DNA of 64,000 nucleotides from Microbulbifer sp. YPW16 (GCF_021290385.1 NZ_CP089928.1:4110001-4174000), one strand, 5' to 3'; shown: positions 54,066 through 63,580, counted from the first letter of the stretch. Notes: generated by a model from the letters alone, not told the origin. Numbers and translations: made by a program.

Positions 54066-54998
54066 ATGGTTGAAGATCACGGCTACAATGCACAGATTCG
54101 CCCTTTTCAGCGGGAAATGGCGCAAATAATTGCTGAAAGGGTGAAGGCGACAGGGGACTGGGCGACACCGGTACCGGACCTGCTGTTCTTCCGGCGCGAC
54201 GAGCCCACCCAGCCGGACTATTGCCTGATTGAACCGAGCATAGTGCTGGTGGTACAGGGCACCAAGCAGATGCTGATCGGTGGCGAAGCCTATCCCTACG
54301 ATAGGAGCAACTTCCTGATCACATCGCTGGACCTGCCGGCAAGTTCCCAGGTGCTGGATGCCAGCGCGGAGCAGCCCTGCCTGGGACTGGTCATGAAGCT
54401 CGATATCAGTGTGCTGGCGGAATTGATGGCAGGGGAAGGCCCGCCTGACCCCGGTGAACGGTCGGGCGGGATCAGTGCCGGGCTGGGTAGCATGACCCCG
54501 GCGATCATGGAGCCGTTCAGGCGCCTGCTTAATTTGCTCAACGAGCCCGGTGCCATCCATGTACTCGCGCCGCTGATCCAGCGGGAGTTACACTACCGGT
54601 TACTGTTGAGTGACCAGTCCGCACTGCTGCGCCAGATCGCATCGGTAGACAGCCAGGGGTACCGAATCGCGAAGGCCATCGATTGGCTGAAAGAAAACTA
54701 CAGTTCGCCATTGCGCATCGAGAGCCTGGCCGGTCTGGTGCAGATGAGCACGCCCACATTCCATCATCATTTTCGCCAGCTCACTGCCATGAGCCCGTTG
54801 CAGTACCAGAAGTGGTTGCGGCTGAGTGAGGCGAAACGCCTGATGCTCAATGAACACCTTGATGCTTCCACAGCATCGTTCAGGGTGGGGTACGAGAGCC
54901 CGTCACAATTCAGCCGTGAGTACAGCCGCCTGTTCGGCGCGCCGCCGAGGCGGGATATTGAAAGGCTGCGTGGGGCTACAAGAACAGAGTGCGGTTGA
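54066..54998 (+). CDS. AraC-family transcriptional regulator
   Basis: 310 residues. N-terminal AraC_N ligand domain (EPSIVLVVQGTKQMLIGGEA, FLITSLDLPASSQVL) and C-terminal double HTH: LRIESLAGLVQMSTPTFHHH, FRQLTAMSPLQYQKWLRLSE, and FRVGYESPSQFSREYSRLFG. It is divergently oriented to the SDR at 53048-53794 with 271 nt between them, so it is the likely regulator of the SDR-cupin-cyclophilin-like gene set. Effector unknown; relatives of this subfamily often respond to aldehydes. Confidence 0.92.
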   Translation: MVEDHGYNAQIRPFQREMAQIIAERVKATGDWATPVPDLLFFRRDEPTQPDYCLIEPSIVLVVQGTKQMLIGGEAYPYDRSNFLITSLDLPASSQVLDASAEQPCLGLVMKLDISVLAELMAGEGPPDPGERSGGISAGLGSMTPAIMEPFRRLLNLLNEPGAIHVLAPLIQRELHYRLLLSDQSALLRQIASVDSQGYRIAKAIDWLKENYSSPLRIESLAGLVQMSTPTFHHHFRQLTAMSPLQYQKWLRLSEAKRLMLNEHLDASTASFRVGYESPSQFSREYSRLFGAPPRRDIERLRGATRTECG

Positions 54999-55134
54999 TG
55001 GGCGACAATAAATCTTTATGTTTCATGAAGTAATACCAGGGAGGCTTGCATGTAAGTAGAGTCCCGGATGGGACTTTGACCGTAAACGCAATCGCCCGCT
55101 CGGTGATCGTCGTCTTGCCGGGAAGGCAATCTCC

Positions 55135-56052
55135 TCACGCCGGCTCTTCCGGTGCCGCTGCCAGCACCCCCGAGATTTCATCCACCAGGCTCTGCCCCGC
55201 AGGTCCAAGTGACTTGCGCCGGGACCAGATCAGGTCAGTGCCGTAGGGGTAGGGCGTCAGCTGGAAATCCGTGGTCAGAATACGGATGCTGCCCGCGTCG
55301 AGGTGCGGCTTCGCGATATGCAGTGGGACAAAGGCCCATCCCAGGCCGGCGGTCAGCATGGACATGAAAAGCGAGTAGCTCTCCAGGTACCAGATTCGAT
55401 GGCTCAGGTCGTTTTCCGGCAGTGATCCCTGGTTGCCGGGGGCACTGATGCGCAGGTGCAGGTGATCTTGCAGGTCCTGGCTGGACACAGCGTCCTGCGC
55501 GGCCATGGGATGCTGGGCACCTGCCACCAGTACAAAGCTGCAACTGCCGGCGCCGCGGAAGTCGAAGTCCTCGGGGTAATCCCCCTGGCTCAGGATAATA
55601 CCGATATCAGCCCTGCCTTCCCGTACCAGCTCTGCCGCACTGTCTCCGGATGCGTGCAGGAGGTTGAGCGACACGGTGGCATATCGCTCGTAGAAAGCAT
55701 CCAGTCCCTGCACCAGTTGTTGCAGGTCGATGGCGGACTCGTCGATGGCAAGGGTAATCGACTCCTCCACACCTGCGCCCAGGCTACGGCTCTTGGCCTC
55801 GAAGCGGGAATAGGAGTTCAGCAGAGCACGCACTTCCTGCAACAGGGCGCGGCCCTGGGCGGTCAGTTTTGGCTCCCGCCCGGCCCGGTCAAACAGTTGC
55901 AGGCCTGTGTCGATCTCCAAGTTGCTGATCAGGCCGGAGATGGTGGACTGGGCCTTGCCGAGGGCGCGGGCGGCGGCGGAAAATGAGCCGCTGCGGGCAG
56001 CAACTTCGAAGGCCTCCAGCTGCTCAGGGGCGATATAGAAACGGCTTTCCAT
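55135..56052 (-). CDS. LysR-family transcriptional regulator
   Basis: 305 residues. N-terminal HTH: LEAFEVAARSGSFSAAARAL, GKAQSTISGLISNLEIDTGL and LQLFDRAGREPKLTAQGRAL. The C-terminal part is a periplasmic-binding-protein-like effector domain (SITLAIDESAIDLQQLV, VREGRADIGIILSQGDYPED). Divergent from the TonB-receptor/amidase/D-glutamate cyclase block at 56508 onwards, so it is the likely regulator of that locus. AAGGAAG lies upstream of the start. Confidence 0.92.
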   Translation of the reverse strand: MESRFYIAPEQLEAFEVAARSGSFSAAARALGKAQSTISGLISNLEIDTGLQLFDRAGREPKLTAQGRALLQEVRALLNSYSRFEAKSRSLGAGVEESITLAIDESAIDLQQLVQGLDAFYERYATVSLNLLHASGDSAAELVREGRADIGIILSQGDYPEDFDFRGAGSCSFVLVAGAQHPMAAQDAVSSQDLQDHLHLRISAPGNQGSLPENDLSHRIWYLESYSLFMSMLTAGLGWAFVPLHIAKPHLDAGSIRILTTDFQLTPYPYGTDLIWSRRKSLGPAGQSLVDEISGVLAAAPEEPA

Positions 56053-56507
56053 CCGGGCTTACTTCCTTTTATATATTTTCCTTGCCACTTGCCGGCGTTG
56101 TCCGGTCGTGAGCTGGTATCGGTTTTGCCTATGGTAAGGACTCTATCACACCCTTCTTGTGAGTAAACCGGATTGCCCAACCCGGGCCTGGATTGCTCAT
56201 CTGGGCTGGCGGGGACATGTCGGTAGCGAATGCGGGAGCAGTGAAAACCCTTTCAAATCAGGGCCCTGTTTTGCGGAGGCCTGTAGCTGGTCGCGTTGCC
56301 ACCAGTCATTTCTGTCATTTATGTCTAAGTTCCGCCGATCTGGCAAAAGCCTGGAAGACACCATAACCGTCGCTGATGCATAGCTTAAACCGATAGGTTG
56401 TATTTTGGGCGGCCGGGGTTTTCGGGTGATTCTGTGAGCAAGGGTGAGAGGTGCGCGCCCGGGAGTTTATTCACCGACAGAGACCCGCAAATAATAAGGA
56501 ACTGGTT
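56053..56507. other. Divergent promoter region, LysR regulator / TonB receptor
   Basis: 455 bases with no gene. The end next to lysR contains TATATA-type sequence in an AT-rich stretch (about 56070-56085), a plausible -10 region for that gene. LysR-type T-N11-A sites are too frequent by chance to call. The far end has an AAGGA ribosome site for the receptor. Confidence 0.5.
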
Positions 56508-58931
56508 ATGGTACCTTTCAAGAAGAAGCCGCTCCCTTGTCTTGTTTCCACATTGGCATTTGCCCTGGCACCGGCCGTCTTCGCCCAGGACACCAGCGAC
56601 GCAGAGGAAGCGAAGGATCAGGAAAAACAGAGTGTACTGGAAACTGTCACGGTAACCGCAACACGCCGGGCCGAGTCAGTCGAGGATATTCCCTACAACA
56701 TTTCCGCGATCGACCAGGATGCCCTGCGCAACCGAAATATCACCGACGCCAAGAAGCTGATCGAACAGAGTGTCGCCATCAGCGCACCCCTGAACGGCGC
56801 CCGCTTTAATGACTCCGTGACAGTGCGGGGCCTGAACGTGTCGCCGGTAAACGCCAACAACCTGGACCAGTTTGTTCGCTCCACCCTGGCGTACTACCTG
56901 GACGACACCCCGCTGCCGCATATGCGCTACCGCATCAAGGACATCGCCCGTGTCGAGACCCTCCTCGGACCGCAGGGTACCCTGTACGGGGCCGGTTCCC
57001 TGGGCGGTACGGTGCGCTATGTCACCAACCAGCCGCAGCTGGGGGAAACCGAATTTGTCGCCAACACCAGTATCTACCAGACGGATTACAGTGACGGCAT
57101 CAGCAATGACACGGACTTTGTCGTCAACCTGCCCCTGGGGGACAGCGTAGCGGTTCGTGCATCGGTGGCGAACCTGGACGAGAAGGGTTATACCGATCGC
57201 GCCGTCAACCCGGTGTGGCGGACTGGCGACAGTGCCTGGCCCGGGGACCCCAGCCCGGGCAAGACCCTGTATGAGGATGATGACTGGCATGAGGCCACCG
57301 GTGGCAAGATCTCATTACTATGGCAGGCCACTGAAGATTTCAAGGTGACATTGAGCCATATCCAGCAGAGTGAGCTGGCCCATGGTATCAATGGTGCCAG
57401 CCGCCTGCCGGTCAGTCGTTTCTGTGAAGGCGATATCGACTGTTTTGACACCACTTTCCGCGAGGATACGCCGTACCAGTATGGCGAGCACACTGTGGTG
57501 TCCCGTTACGAGGAATTCTCGGACCGGGAATTTGTGCTCGACTCCATTACTGCGGAGCTCGCGCTGGGCTTTGCCGATATCTACTCCACAACCTCGCGCT
57601 ATGAAGATCAGGCTGCAGGGCAGGGAGATTACGCCGATTACGGCGAGTCTTTCTATGGCTGGATCTCCCCGGAGATTTCGCTATCAGGCAGTAATAACAG
57701 CGCTTACATGACCTTTGACAATGTCTACGAGGGTGTGAGTCACGAAACCCGGCTGGTGTCCAATGGCGGAGGTCCGCTGAGCTGGATTGGTGGCATTTAT
57801 TATGCAGAGCAGGAGAAGCGCCAGCGTTTCTCGGAGTGGATGCCGGAGCTGGATGAGAATGTTCCCTGGCTGGATCGCGCTGCGGCAGGTGGGCGTGTCA
57901 ATGAGGGCTACGCCGAGGACCTGGGCGGTACCTATGAAGAGCTGGCTCTGTTCGGCGAGGCTACCTACGCAATGACGGAGCGCTGGGATGTCACTCTCGG
58001 TGCGCGGGTGTTCAACTACACGGATGAATCCGATGGCGAAGTGACCGACTACCTGGGCTTTACCAGCGGCGAGCGAGTTGCGGAAATCGAAGGTACGGGC
58101 GAGTCTTTCTTCAAGTTCAATACCGCCTACGACCTGACTGATGACGTGATGCTCTATGCCACCGCCTCCCAGGGCTTCCGTCGCGGTGGTGCCAACGCAT
58201 TCAAGGAGGAGGGCGGCCAGGAGCCCACTGAGGATATCCAGTTCTACGAACCGGATTCGGTAAATAACTATGAGATCGGTGTAAAGGGTTACCTGCTGGA
58301 CGGCGCGCTGTTTGTACATGCCGACTGGTACCGGATGGACTGGAAAAATACCCAGACCTACTGGAGCCAGACAGTCGGCGGCTACCTGCCGATCAATGGC
58401 ACCACCAATGGCCCGGATTCGGAATCCACCGGCATCGAGCTGGCGGCAAGCTATCGGCTCGCGGATAACTGGTCCCTGAATTATGAAGCCGCGACGACTG
58501 AGGCACAGTGGGCCGAGACAGCCGAAGTCTGCACTTACGGTGGCCCGGATGGCGGTAGCGATTGCTACATTTACGAGAAAGGCGGTGAGCTGGGTGGCTC
58601 ACCGGAGTGGCGGCATAACCTGGGCCTGAAATTCGATACAGTCCTGGTTAATGGGCTCGGGTTGTCTGCCAGCCTGGCCGGCCGCTATGTCGGTGAGACG
58701 GCTTCGGATCGTATCGACAAGGAGGATGGGGAAGCCTATGTGCGCGATGCCTATTCCGTTCTCGATGCCTACGTCGCCGCGGATTATGACCAGTACCGTG
58801 CAAGCCTGTGGGTGAACAACCTGTCCAATGAAAACGCGGAGGTATCGGGGCATTTCGGCGGACGCATGGGCTACCGGGCGATCAACCTGCGGCCCCGTAC
58901 GGTGGGCCTTAACCTGTCCTACCAGTTCTGA
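56508..58931 (+). CDS. TonB-dependent outer-membrane receptor
   Basis: 807 residues from ATG 56508 with an AAGGA ribosome site 7 nt upstream. Signal peptide (LVSTLAFALAPAVFA), TonB-box-like ETVTVTATRRAESVED, plug domain (IARVETLLGPQGTLYGAGSL and GGTVRYVTN) and a long barrel ending RTVGLNLSYQF. The plug belongs to the broad organic-solute/FecA-like group, and no siderophore synthesis genes are near. Divergent LysR and downstream amidase/D-glutamate cyclase genes suggest uptake of an amide- or amino-acid-type substrate instead of iron; inference only. Confidence 0.9.
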   Translation: MVPFKKKPLPCLVSTLAFALAPAVFAQDTSDAEEAKDQEKQSVLETVTVTATRRAESVEDIPYNISAIDQDALRNRNITDAKKLIEQSVAISAPLNGARFNDSVTVRGLNVSPVNANNLDQFVRSTLAYYLDDTPLPHMRYRIKDIARVETLLGPQGTLYGAGSLGGTVRYVTNQPQLGETEFVANTSIYQTDYSDGISNDTDFVVNLPLGDSVAVRASVANLDEKGYTDRAVNPVWRTGDSAWPGDPSPGKTLYEDDDWHEATGGKISLLWQATEDFKVTLSHIQQSELAHGINGASRLPVSRFCEGDIDCFDTTFREDTPYQYGEHTVVSRYEEFSDREFVLDSITAELALGFADIYSTTSRYEDQAAGQGDYADYGESFYGWISPEISLSGSNNSAYMTFDNVYEGVSHETRLVSNGGGPLSWIGGIYYAEQEKRQRFSEWMPELDENVPWLDRAAAGGRVNEGYAEDLGGTYEELALFGEATYAMTERWDVTLGARVFNYTDESDGEVTDYLGFTSGERVAEIEGTGESFFKFNTAYDLTDDVMLYATASQGFRRGGANAFKEEGGQEPTEDIQFYEPDSVNNYEIGVKGYLLDGALFVHADWYRMDWKNTQTYWSQTVGGYLPINGTTNGPDSESTGIELAASYRLADNWSLNYEAATTEAQWAETAEVCTYGGPDGGSDCYIYEKGGELGGSPEWRHNLGLKFDTVLVNGLGLSASLAGRYVGETASDRIDKEDGEAYVRDAYSVLDAYVAADYDQYRASLWVNNLSNENAEVSGHFGGRMGYRAINLRPRTVGLNLSYQF

Positions 58932-58958
58932 GTGATCGCCATTGACCACGGGATGGAA

Positions 58959-58993
58959 AACCGGGACCGGCATTGCCGTTCCCGGTTTTTTTT
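58959..58993 (+). terminator. Rho-independent terminator after the TonB receptor
   Basis: Stem AACCGGGA and TCCCGGTT with an inner CGGC-ATT-GCCG stem, then eight T. It lies 28 nt after the receptor stop and before the amidase gene, so the amidase block may need its own promoter or depend on partial readthrough. Confidence 0.85.
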
Positions 58994-59098
58994 GCCCGGG
59001 GCGGGGACCTATCGGTGGCGCCATTGGTTGTTCACTTCTACAAGCCGGGGCGCTGCCCCATCATGACTCCAGATTCCAGATCAATCACAGGAAATACC

Positions 59099-60562
59099 AT
59101 GTCCGAGGAACTATGCTATCTCGACGCCTGTGGGGCGATTGAACTCTTTCGCAAGCGTGCCATCTCCCCGGTGGAGGTTATACGGGCACAATCCCGTCGC
59201 ATCGAAGAGCTGGGCCCGGGTATCAATGCATTCACTGATCGTTACCTGGACCGCGCGATGGCGGGGGCACGGCGGGCGGAAGCGGCCTACATGAATGGCA
59301 GCGCGCGGCAGCTGGAAGGCATCAGCACGGCGATCAAGGACGAAACCTATCTCCACGGTGAGGTAACCACCAACGGCTCACGCCTACTGGAACACAACCT
59401 GGCTGATGTCACCGATCCGGTGCCCGAGCGCCTGGATGCCGCCGGCGCAACCTTCTGCGGGCGCACGACAACACCTGAGTTTTCTGTGGCTGCTTATACC
59501 TGGTCGGATCTCTGGGGTGTGACGCGCAATCCCTGGAATCACCTGGTTACACCGGGCGGCTCCTCCGGTGGCTCGGCGGCTGCACTGGCCGCCGGCTTCT
59601 GCACCCTTGCAAACGGGACCGATATGGGCGGGTCCTTGCGCATCCCCGCCGCCATGTGCGGTCTGGTGGGACTGAAAGCGTCGTTTGGCCGCATCCCGGA
59701 AATCCCGCCTTACAACGTGGATCCCTATGTACACCATGGCATGCTCACCCGCAGTGTGCGCGATACACTGCTGGCCTATAACCTGGTTTCCGGTCCCCAT
59801 CCGGTAGACCTGATGTCGCAGTTGCCGAAAGAGGTTGTAGTCGCAGACCCACTGGACCTGCGGGGCGTGCGTGTGGGCCTGTCCCTGGACCTGGGTTTTT
59901 ACCCGCTGGAGCGCGACGTACGGCAAAACACACTGGCTTTTGCCGACATGCTGCGGCGTATGGGCGCCGAGGTGGACACTGTCTCGCCGGGCTGGGACGA
60001 TCGCTGTATCCACACCGCGCAGGTGCACCAGGGAGCGCAGATGGGGCATATGCTGCGGGAAAAGTTTGACCGGCCGGAGTGTCACGAACAGCTCACCTCC
60101 TATGCGCGGCATTATTTTGCCCTGTCCCGCGCTGCGATGCCGGCAGCGATCCTGGAGGCACACACCTATGCCCAGGTCATGTGGGAATCACTGGAGCGGA
60201 TTTTCCGCGACTGTGACTTTATCCTGTGCCCGACCGTGTGCACGACACGGGTGCCGGCAGATTTCGATTACAGCCGCGACAGTATCAGTATCGACGGGCA
60301 CCAGGTGGATCCGGTCAAGGGATGGTTTATGACCTACCCGTTCAATACCCTGAGTCGCTGCCCGGTACTTTCGATGCCCAGTGGCCTGGCGCAAAACGGC
60401 GTGCCCACCGGTGTACAGCTGGTGGGACGGCCCTATGCTGATGCCGCGGTGCTGCGGGCGGGCCTGGCGGTGGAAGCAGAGTGCGGGACCTTTATCAACG
60501 CTCGCCGGAAACCCGGCGTTGGCGAGGAGATGGTACGGGAAGAGCTGGGAGCCGGGGCGTGA
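59099..60562 (+). CDS. Amidase signature-family hydrolase
   Basis: 487 residues; ATG 59099 has an AGGA ribosome site. The amidase-signature catalytic Ser-cisSer-Lys triad is visible: Lys in GISTAIKDETYLHG, the Gly/Ser-rich loop TPGGSSGGSAAALAAG and the nucleophile region TDMGGSLRIPAAMCGLVGLK. All are intact. It is cytosolic (no signal peptide). Substrates of this family range from acyl amides to aminoacyl amides and cannot be read from sequence. The stop overlaps the next gene's GTG start (GTGA), so it forms one unit with the D-glutamate cyclase-like genes. Confidence 0.92.
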   Translation: MSEELCYLDACGAIELFRKRAISPVEVIRAQSRRIEELGPGINAFTDRYLDRAMAGARRAEAAYMNGSARQLEGISTAIKDETYLHGEVTTNGSRLLEHNLADVTDPVPERLDAAGATFCGRTTTPEFSVAAYTWSDLWGVTRNPWNHLVTPGGSSGGSAAALAAGFCTLANGTDMGGSLRIPAAMCGLVGLKASFGRIPEIPPYNVDPYVHHGMLTRSVRDTLLAYNLVSGPHPVDLMSQLPKEVVVADPLDLRGVRVGLSLDLGFYPLERDVRQNTLAFADMLRRMGAEVDTVSPGWDDRCIHTAQVHQGAQMGHMLREKFDRPECHEQLTSYARHYFALSRAAMPAAILEAHTYAQVMWESLERIFRDCDFILCPTVCTTRVPADFDYSRDSISIDGHQVDPVKGWFMTYPFNTLSRCPVLSMPSGLAQNGVPTGVQLVGRPYADAAVLRAGLAVEAECGTFINARRKPGVGEEMVREELGAGA

Positions 60563-61374
60563 GCGGGGAAAGCGGGCTGGATATTCGCCGGGAAATTCGT
60601 GCCGGCCGTTTTCGGGCTCCCACCTCGGGACTGGGGGCGGGCCTGGTCCAGGCAAATATCGCCATAGTCCCGGCGGCATATGCCGACGATTTCGCGGCCT
60701 TTTGCACCGCCAATCCCCGGGCCTGTGCCCTGCTGTATCGCTCTTCGCCCGGTGACCACCGACTTGCGGCACTTGGCGAGGATATTGATATCCGTTCGGA
60801 CTTGCCCCGTTACCAGTTGCACCGGGCCGGTGCGGACACGGAAGAGATTACGGATATCCACTGCCACTGGCGGGATGACCTGGTCACGTTTGCCCTTGGC
60901 TGTTCCTTCTCATTCGAGGAAGCGCTGGACCGCGAGGGGCTGGAGGTACGAAATATCTCCGAGGGCTGTAACGTCCCCATGTACCGGACACAGCAGGCCT
61001 GCAAAGCGTCCGGACCATTCCACGCTCGGCTGGTGGTCAGTATGCGCCCCTTTATGCCCACTGAATTGCCACAAGTGCAACAGGTGTGCGAGCGCTATCC
61101 CCTGGTTCACGGTGCGCCGGTATTTGCCGGCGACCCGGCTGCACTCGGGATTACCGATATAGATAAGCCGGATTTTGGCGATCCGGTCCCGCTCCGGCAG
61201 GGCGAGGTTCCGGCTTTCTGGGCCTGCGGCGTTACCGCGATCGAGGCCCTGCGAAACGCGGGACTCGACTTCTGTATCACCCACAGTCCCGGCCATATGC
61301 TGGTCACCGACCGGCTCAACACATCACTGGCGGGCATCCCTGCAGCCGGCGACCTTGACTGGAGTCCGCTGTGA
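60559..61374 (+). CDS. DUF1445/UPF0317 protein, D-glutamate cyclase N-terminal-type (putative hydro-lyase)
   Basis: 271 residues with a GTG start overlapping the amidase stop. Family blocks are complete: RFRAPTSGLGAGLVQANIAI, DFAAFCTANPRACALLYR, DIDIRSDLPRYQLHRAG, FALGCSFSFEEALDREGLEV, NVPMYRTQQ, VVSMRPFMPTE, GAPVFAGDPAALGI, DFGDPVPLRQGEVPAFWACG and ITHSPGHMLVTD. This is the UPF0317 family, annotated as putative hydro-lyase; the vertebrate mitochondrial D-glutamate cyclase (DGLUCY) has this domain fused to the domain encoded by the next gene. The bacterial activity is unproven. Confidence 0.9.
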   Translation: MSGESGLDIRREIRAGRFRAPTSGLGAGLVQANIAIVPAAYADDFAAFCTANPRACALLYRSSPGDHRLAALGEDIDIRSDLPRYQLHRAGADTEEITDIHCHWRDDLVTFALGCSFSFEEALDREGLEVRNISEGCNVPMYRTQQACKASGPFHARLVVSMRPFMPTELPQVQQVCERYPLVHGAPVFAGDPAALGITDIDKPDFGDPVPLRQGEVPAFWACGVTAIEALRNAGLDFCITHSPGHMLVTDRLNTSLAGIPAAGDLDWSPL

Positions 61375-62354
61375 GCCGGCGAAGTTCGAGCAGGCGCGCG
61401 CTTGCCGACCATTCCGGGTTGCGGGGCGACGTACCGCAACTTGACGCCCTTGCAACAGCAATGGAGCAAATACTGGTGGACTCCGACTTTCGTGGGATGG
61501 CCGGGGTGCGCGCAGTCTGGGGTGGCGGCTACCTGCAGCGCGCGATGAACTGCCTGCTGCGCAGTTGCCAGCGGGTCACCATTATCAGCGGCTTCCCGGT
61601 GGGGCAGAGCTTCGAGACAGACGGGCCGGTTGGCGCGCTCGCCCTTGCGGCGGCACTGGAGCAACTGGGTTCCCGGGTACGCCTGGTCGGGCTACCGGAT
61701 TATCTGCAGCGGCTTGAAGAGCCGGCGGGATTGGTCGGGTTGCGGCACAAGCAGGTATTTGAACCCATGGGCGGTACGGCGGCGGACTTCAGCCTGCAGG
61801 TGCAACAACACCTGCATGACTTCCGGCCCACTCTGCTGGTATTTGTCGAAGTGCCGGGCCGCGCCGGGGACAATTGCTATTACAACATGCACGGGCAGGA
61901 AATCGGCTCGCAGACAGCCTGCTGGGAGCTGTTGCTCGAGCTGTCCCGCTGCCCGAGTATTGCTTTTGCCGACGGTGGCAATGAGGTGGGCATGGGGCTG
62001 GTGGCGCCGATCCTGGAGAGGCAGGGGATCATCCCGGCCTCGGTGCAGACTGATTGCCTGGTGCTGTCCGATGTTTCCAACTGGGGTGTGCATGGCGTGC
62101 TCGCACTGGCCTCAGGCTACCTGGAACGGGACCTGATGTTGCCATCCCCACTGCAGCCGCTGCTGGAGTCCATGAATGCTGCGGGCATTGTTGATGGTGT
62201 GACGGGGCGGGGCACTGCTACTGAGGATGGACGACCGGCGGTGGAGGGGCAGGCGATGATCGACCGACTCGGGGCCCTGGCGCAGGTATCGGCGTCTGCG
62301 CACCATGGGAATATCATCATCGACAACACCACGGTTCCGGAAGCGGGGAGGTGA
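61371..62354 (+). CDS. DUF4392 protein, D-glutamate cyclase C-terminal-type
   Basis: 327 residues, GTG start overlapping the previous stop (GTGA); a later start after the basic N-terminal 20 residues is possible. Blocks of the family are RVTIISGFPVGQSFETDGPV, GALALAAALEQLGSRVRLVG, LLVFVEVPGRAGDNCYYNMH, CPSIAFADGGNEVGMGLV and LVLSDVSNWGVHGVLALASG. In vertebrate DGLUCY this domain follows the DUF1445 domain, and the fused enzyme cyclises D-glutamate to 5-oxo-D-proline. Here the two are separate, coupled genes, which together may form the same activity. Confidence 0.9.
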   Translation: MSRRSSSRRALADHSGLRGDVPQLDALATAMEQILVDSDFRGMAGVRAVWGGGYLQRAMNCLLRSCQRVTIISGFPVGQSFETDGPVGALALAAALEQLGSRVRLVGLPDYLQRLEEPAGLVGLRHKQVFEPMGGTAADFSLQVQQHLHDFRPTLLVFVEVPGRAGDNCYYNMHGQEIGSQTACWELLLELSRCPSIAFADGGNEVGMGLVAPILERQGIIPASVQTDCLVLSDVSNWGVHGVLALASGYLERDLMLPSPLQPLLESMNAAGIVDGVTGRGTATEDGRPAVEGQAMIDRLGALAQVSASAHHGNIIIDNTTVPEAGR

Positions 62355-62384
62355 TGCCCGGCTTTAACAGGTATCTCCCGCCGG

Positions 62385-63041
62385 TCATTGTTTCCCTGTG
62401 GCTACCTGCCTGCGGAATATATGCAGCCAGAGGTCATCACCGCTGCCGTTATCGTTGATCGCCAGTTCAAATGCCTCTTTCGGGTAGCGCAGGTCACGCC
62501 CGGACACGCCGGTATCGTAGCTGCCCCACTTCTCCAGGTTCCAGCGGCCATTGGGATCGTGCACGGTGTAGTGATCCCCATCGAAACCCGTTACCACCAG
62601 GATATGGCCCGATGGCGTGAACCAGCCATGCACGATGGCAGGATGTCCGGTGGCGAGGGCGGCCCGGAGCTCGCTAATAGTCCCGTTGGTCTTGCTGTGA
62701 GCGCGCAGGTCGCTCCCCGCAGCCGCGGCGATGCTGTTAAAACCTTCCTGCAGTGCGGCCACTGTCTGGCGTACCCCATCGAGTCGCCCGAACAGGTAGT
62801 CCGGGGTGCGGCCAGTTGTTTGGGGATCCGTAAGGCCGAAATAATCGGTCACCATCGCCAGGGAAGTAAGTGAGCAGGTGCGCTCCGGCTGGTAGCGATT
62901 TTCAGTCTGCTTCCAGTAGGGCAGCTTGAGCGTCATTGCGCCGTCGGCAAGAATCCCGCCGAGTGGTAGCAGGCCCACTAGCATGGTGGGCAGCCATCGC
63001 TGGATAAAACGGCCGGCTGGGGGCTTCAATCGGAATAGCAC
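62385..63041 (-). CDS. C39-like cysteine peptidase family protein, exported
   Basis: 218 residues; GTG start at 63041, overlapping the upstream gene by 16 nt. An N-terminal hydrophobic segment (WLPTMLVGLLPLGGILADGA) suggests export or membrane anchoring. C39_2-like catalytic elements are present: Cys in ERTCSLTSLAMVTDYFG, His in PSGHILVVTGFDGDHY and Asp in VHDPNGRW. This resembles stand-alone papain-like domains, not ABC-fused bacteriocin processing peptidases. Substrate unknown. Confidence 0.82.
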   Translation of the reverse strand: MLFRLKPPAGRFIQRWLPTMLVGLLPLGGILADGAMTLKLPYWKQTENRYQPERTCSLTSLAMVTDYFGLTDPQTTGRTPDYLFGRLDGVRQTVAALQEGFNSIAAAAGSDLRAHSKTNGTISELRAALATGHPAIVHGWFTPSGHILVVTGFDGDHYTVHDPNGRWNLEKWGSYDTGVSGRDLRYPKEAFELAINDNGSGDDLWLHIFRRQVATGKQ

Positions 63042-63580
63042 AGAGATTCCTTCAAGCGAATGCCCGAGTCAAAGTCGCCGCTGGGGATGGGGTCGATCCT
63101 GACAATACCGTCATTGGAAGTCATGCGATGGATATAGCTCCCGTCACCCAGGGCGATGCCCACGTGGGTCAAGACACCCTCGGCCCAGTCCCCATAGGTA
63201 TTTTTCAGGAACACCAGGTCGCCGGCCTGCAAATCCTCGAGGCGGATGATTTTTTCACCGAATTCATCCGCGGCCAGTGAGTCCACATGTTCCGGGAGCA
63301 GCTCATCGTCCGGGCCGAGCAGGTGCCCGTCCCAGGGTTCCTGTGTCTCGATGGTGGCGAAATGCTTGCCGCACGCCGCCACCAGCACTTCCCGGGTCCA
63401 GTTCATGCATTGCTCGGCACTGCCCACCCGGTATTCTTTATTGTCCCAGGGCAGGGCCTGGGCCATGACTTTACTGGCCATGTCCTGCCGGGGCGCCGTC
63501 GATTCTGCTGCGGCCATTGCGGGCAGTAAGAAGATGGCGAGCAGCGGCACCACAAGCCCGGGGAGTTGATTTCTGTTCAT
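63026..63580 (-). CDS. NlpC/P60-like secreted protein
   Basis: 184 residues with a signal peptide (LVVPLLAIFLLPAMAAAE). The catalytic-type pattern of NlpC/P60-like domains is visible: Cys in SAEQCMNWTREVLVAAC, the hydrophobic LQAGDLVFLKN strand and His in LTHVGIALGDGSYIHRM. Such domains usually cut peptidoglycan peptides. Overlaps both neighbours (16 nt with the C39-like gene, 4 nt with the truncated gene at the window end), making one operon of small exported proteins. Confidence 0.8.
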   Translation of the reverse strand: MNRNQLPGLVVPLLAIFLLPAMAAAESTAPRQDMASKVMAQALPWDNKEYRVGSAEQCMNWTREVLVAACGKHFATIETQEPWDGHLLGPDDELLPEHVDSLAADEFGEKIIRLEDLQAGDLVFLKNTYGDWAEGVLTHVGIALGDGSYIHRMTSNDGIVRIDPIPSGDFDSGIRLKESLCYSD

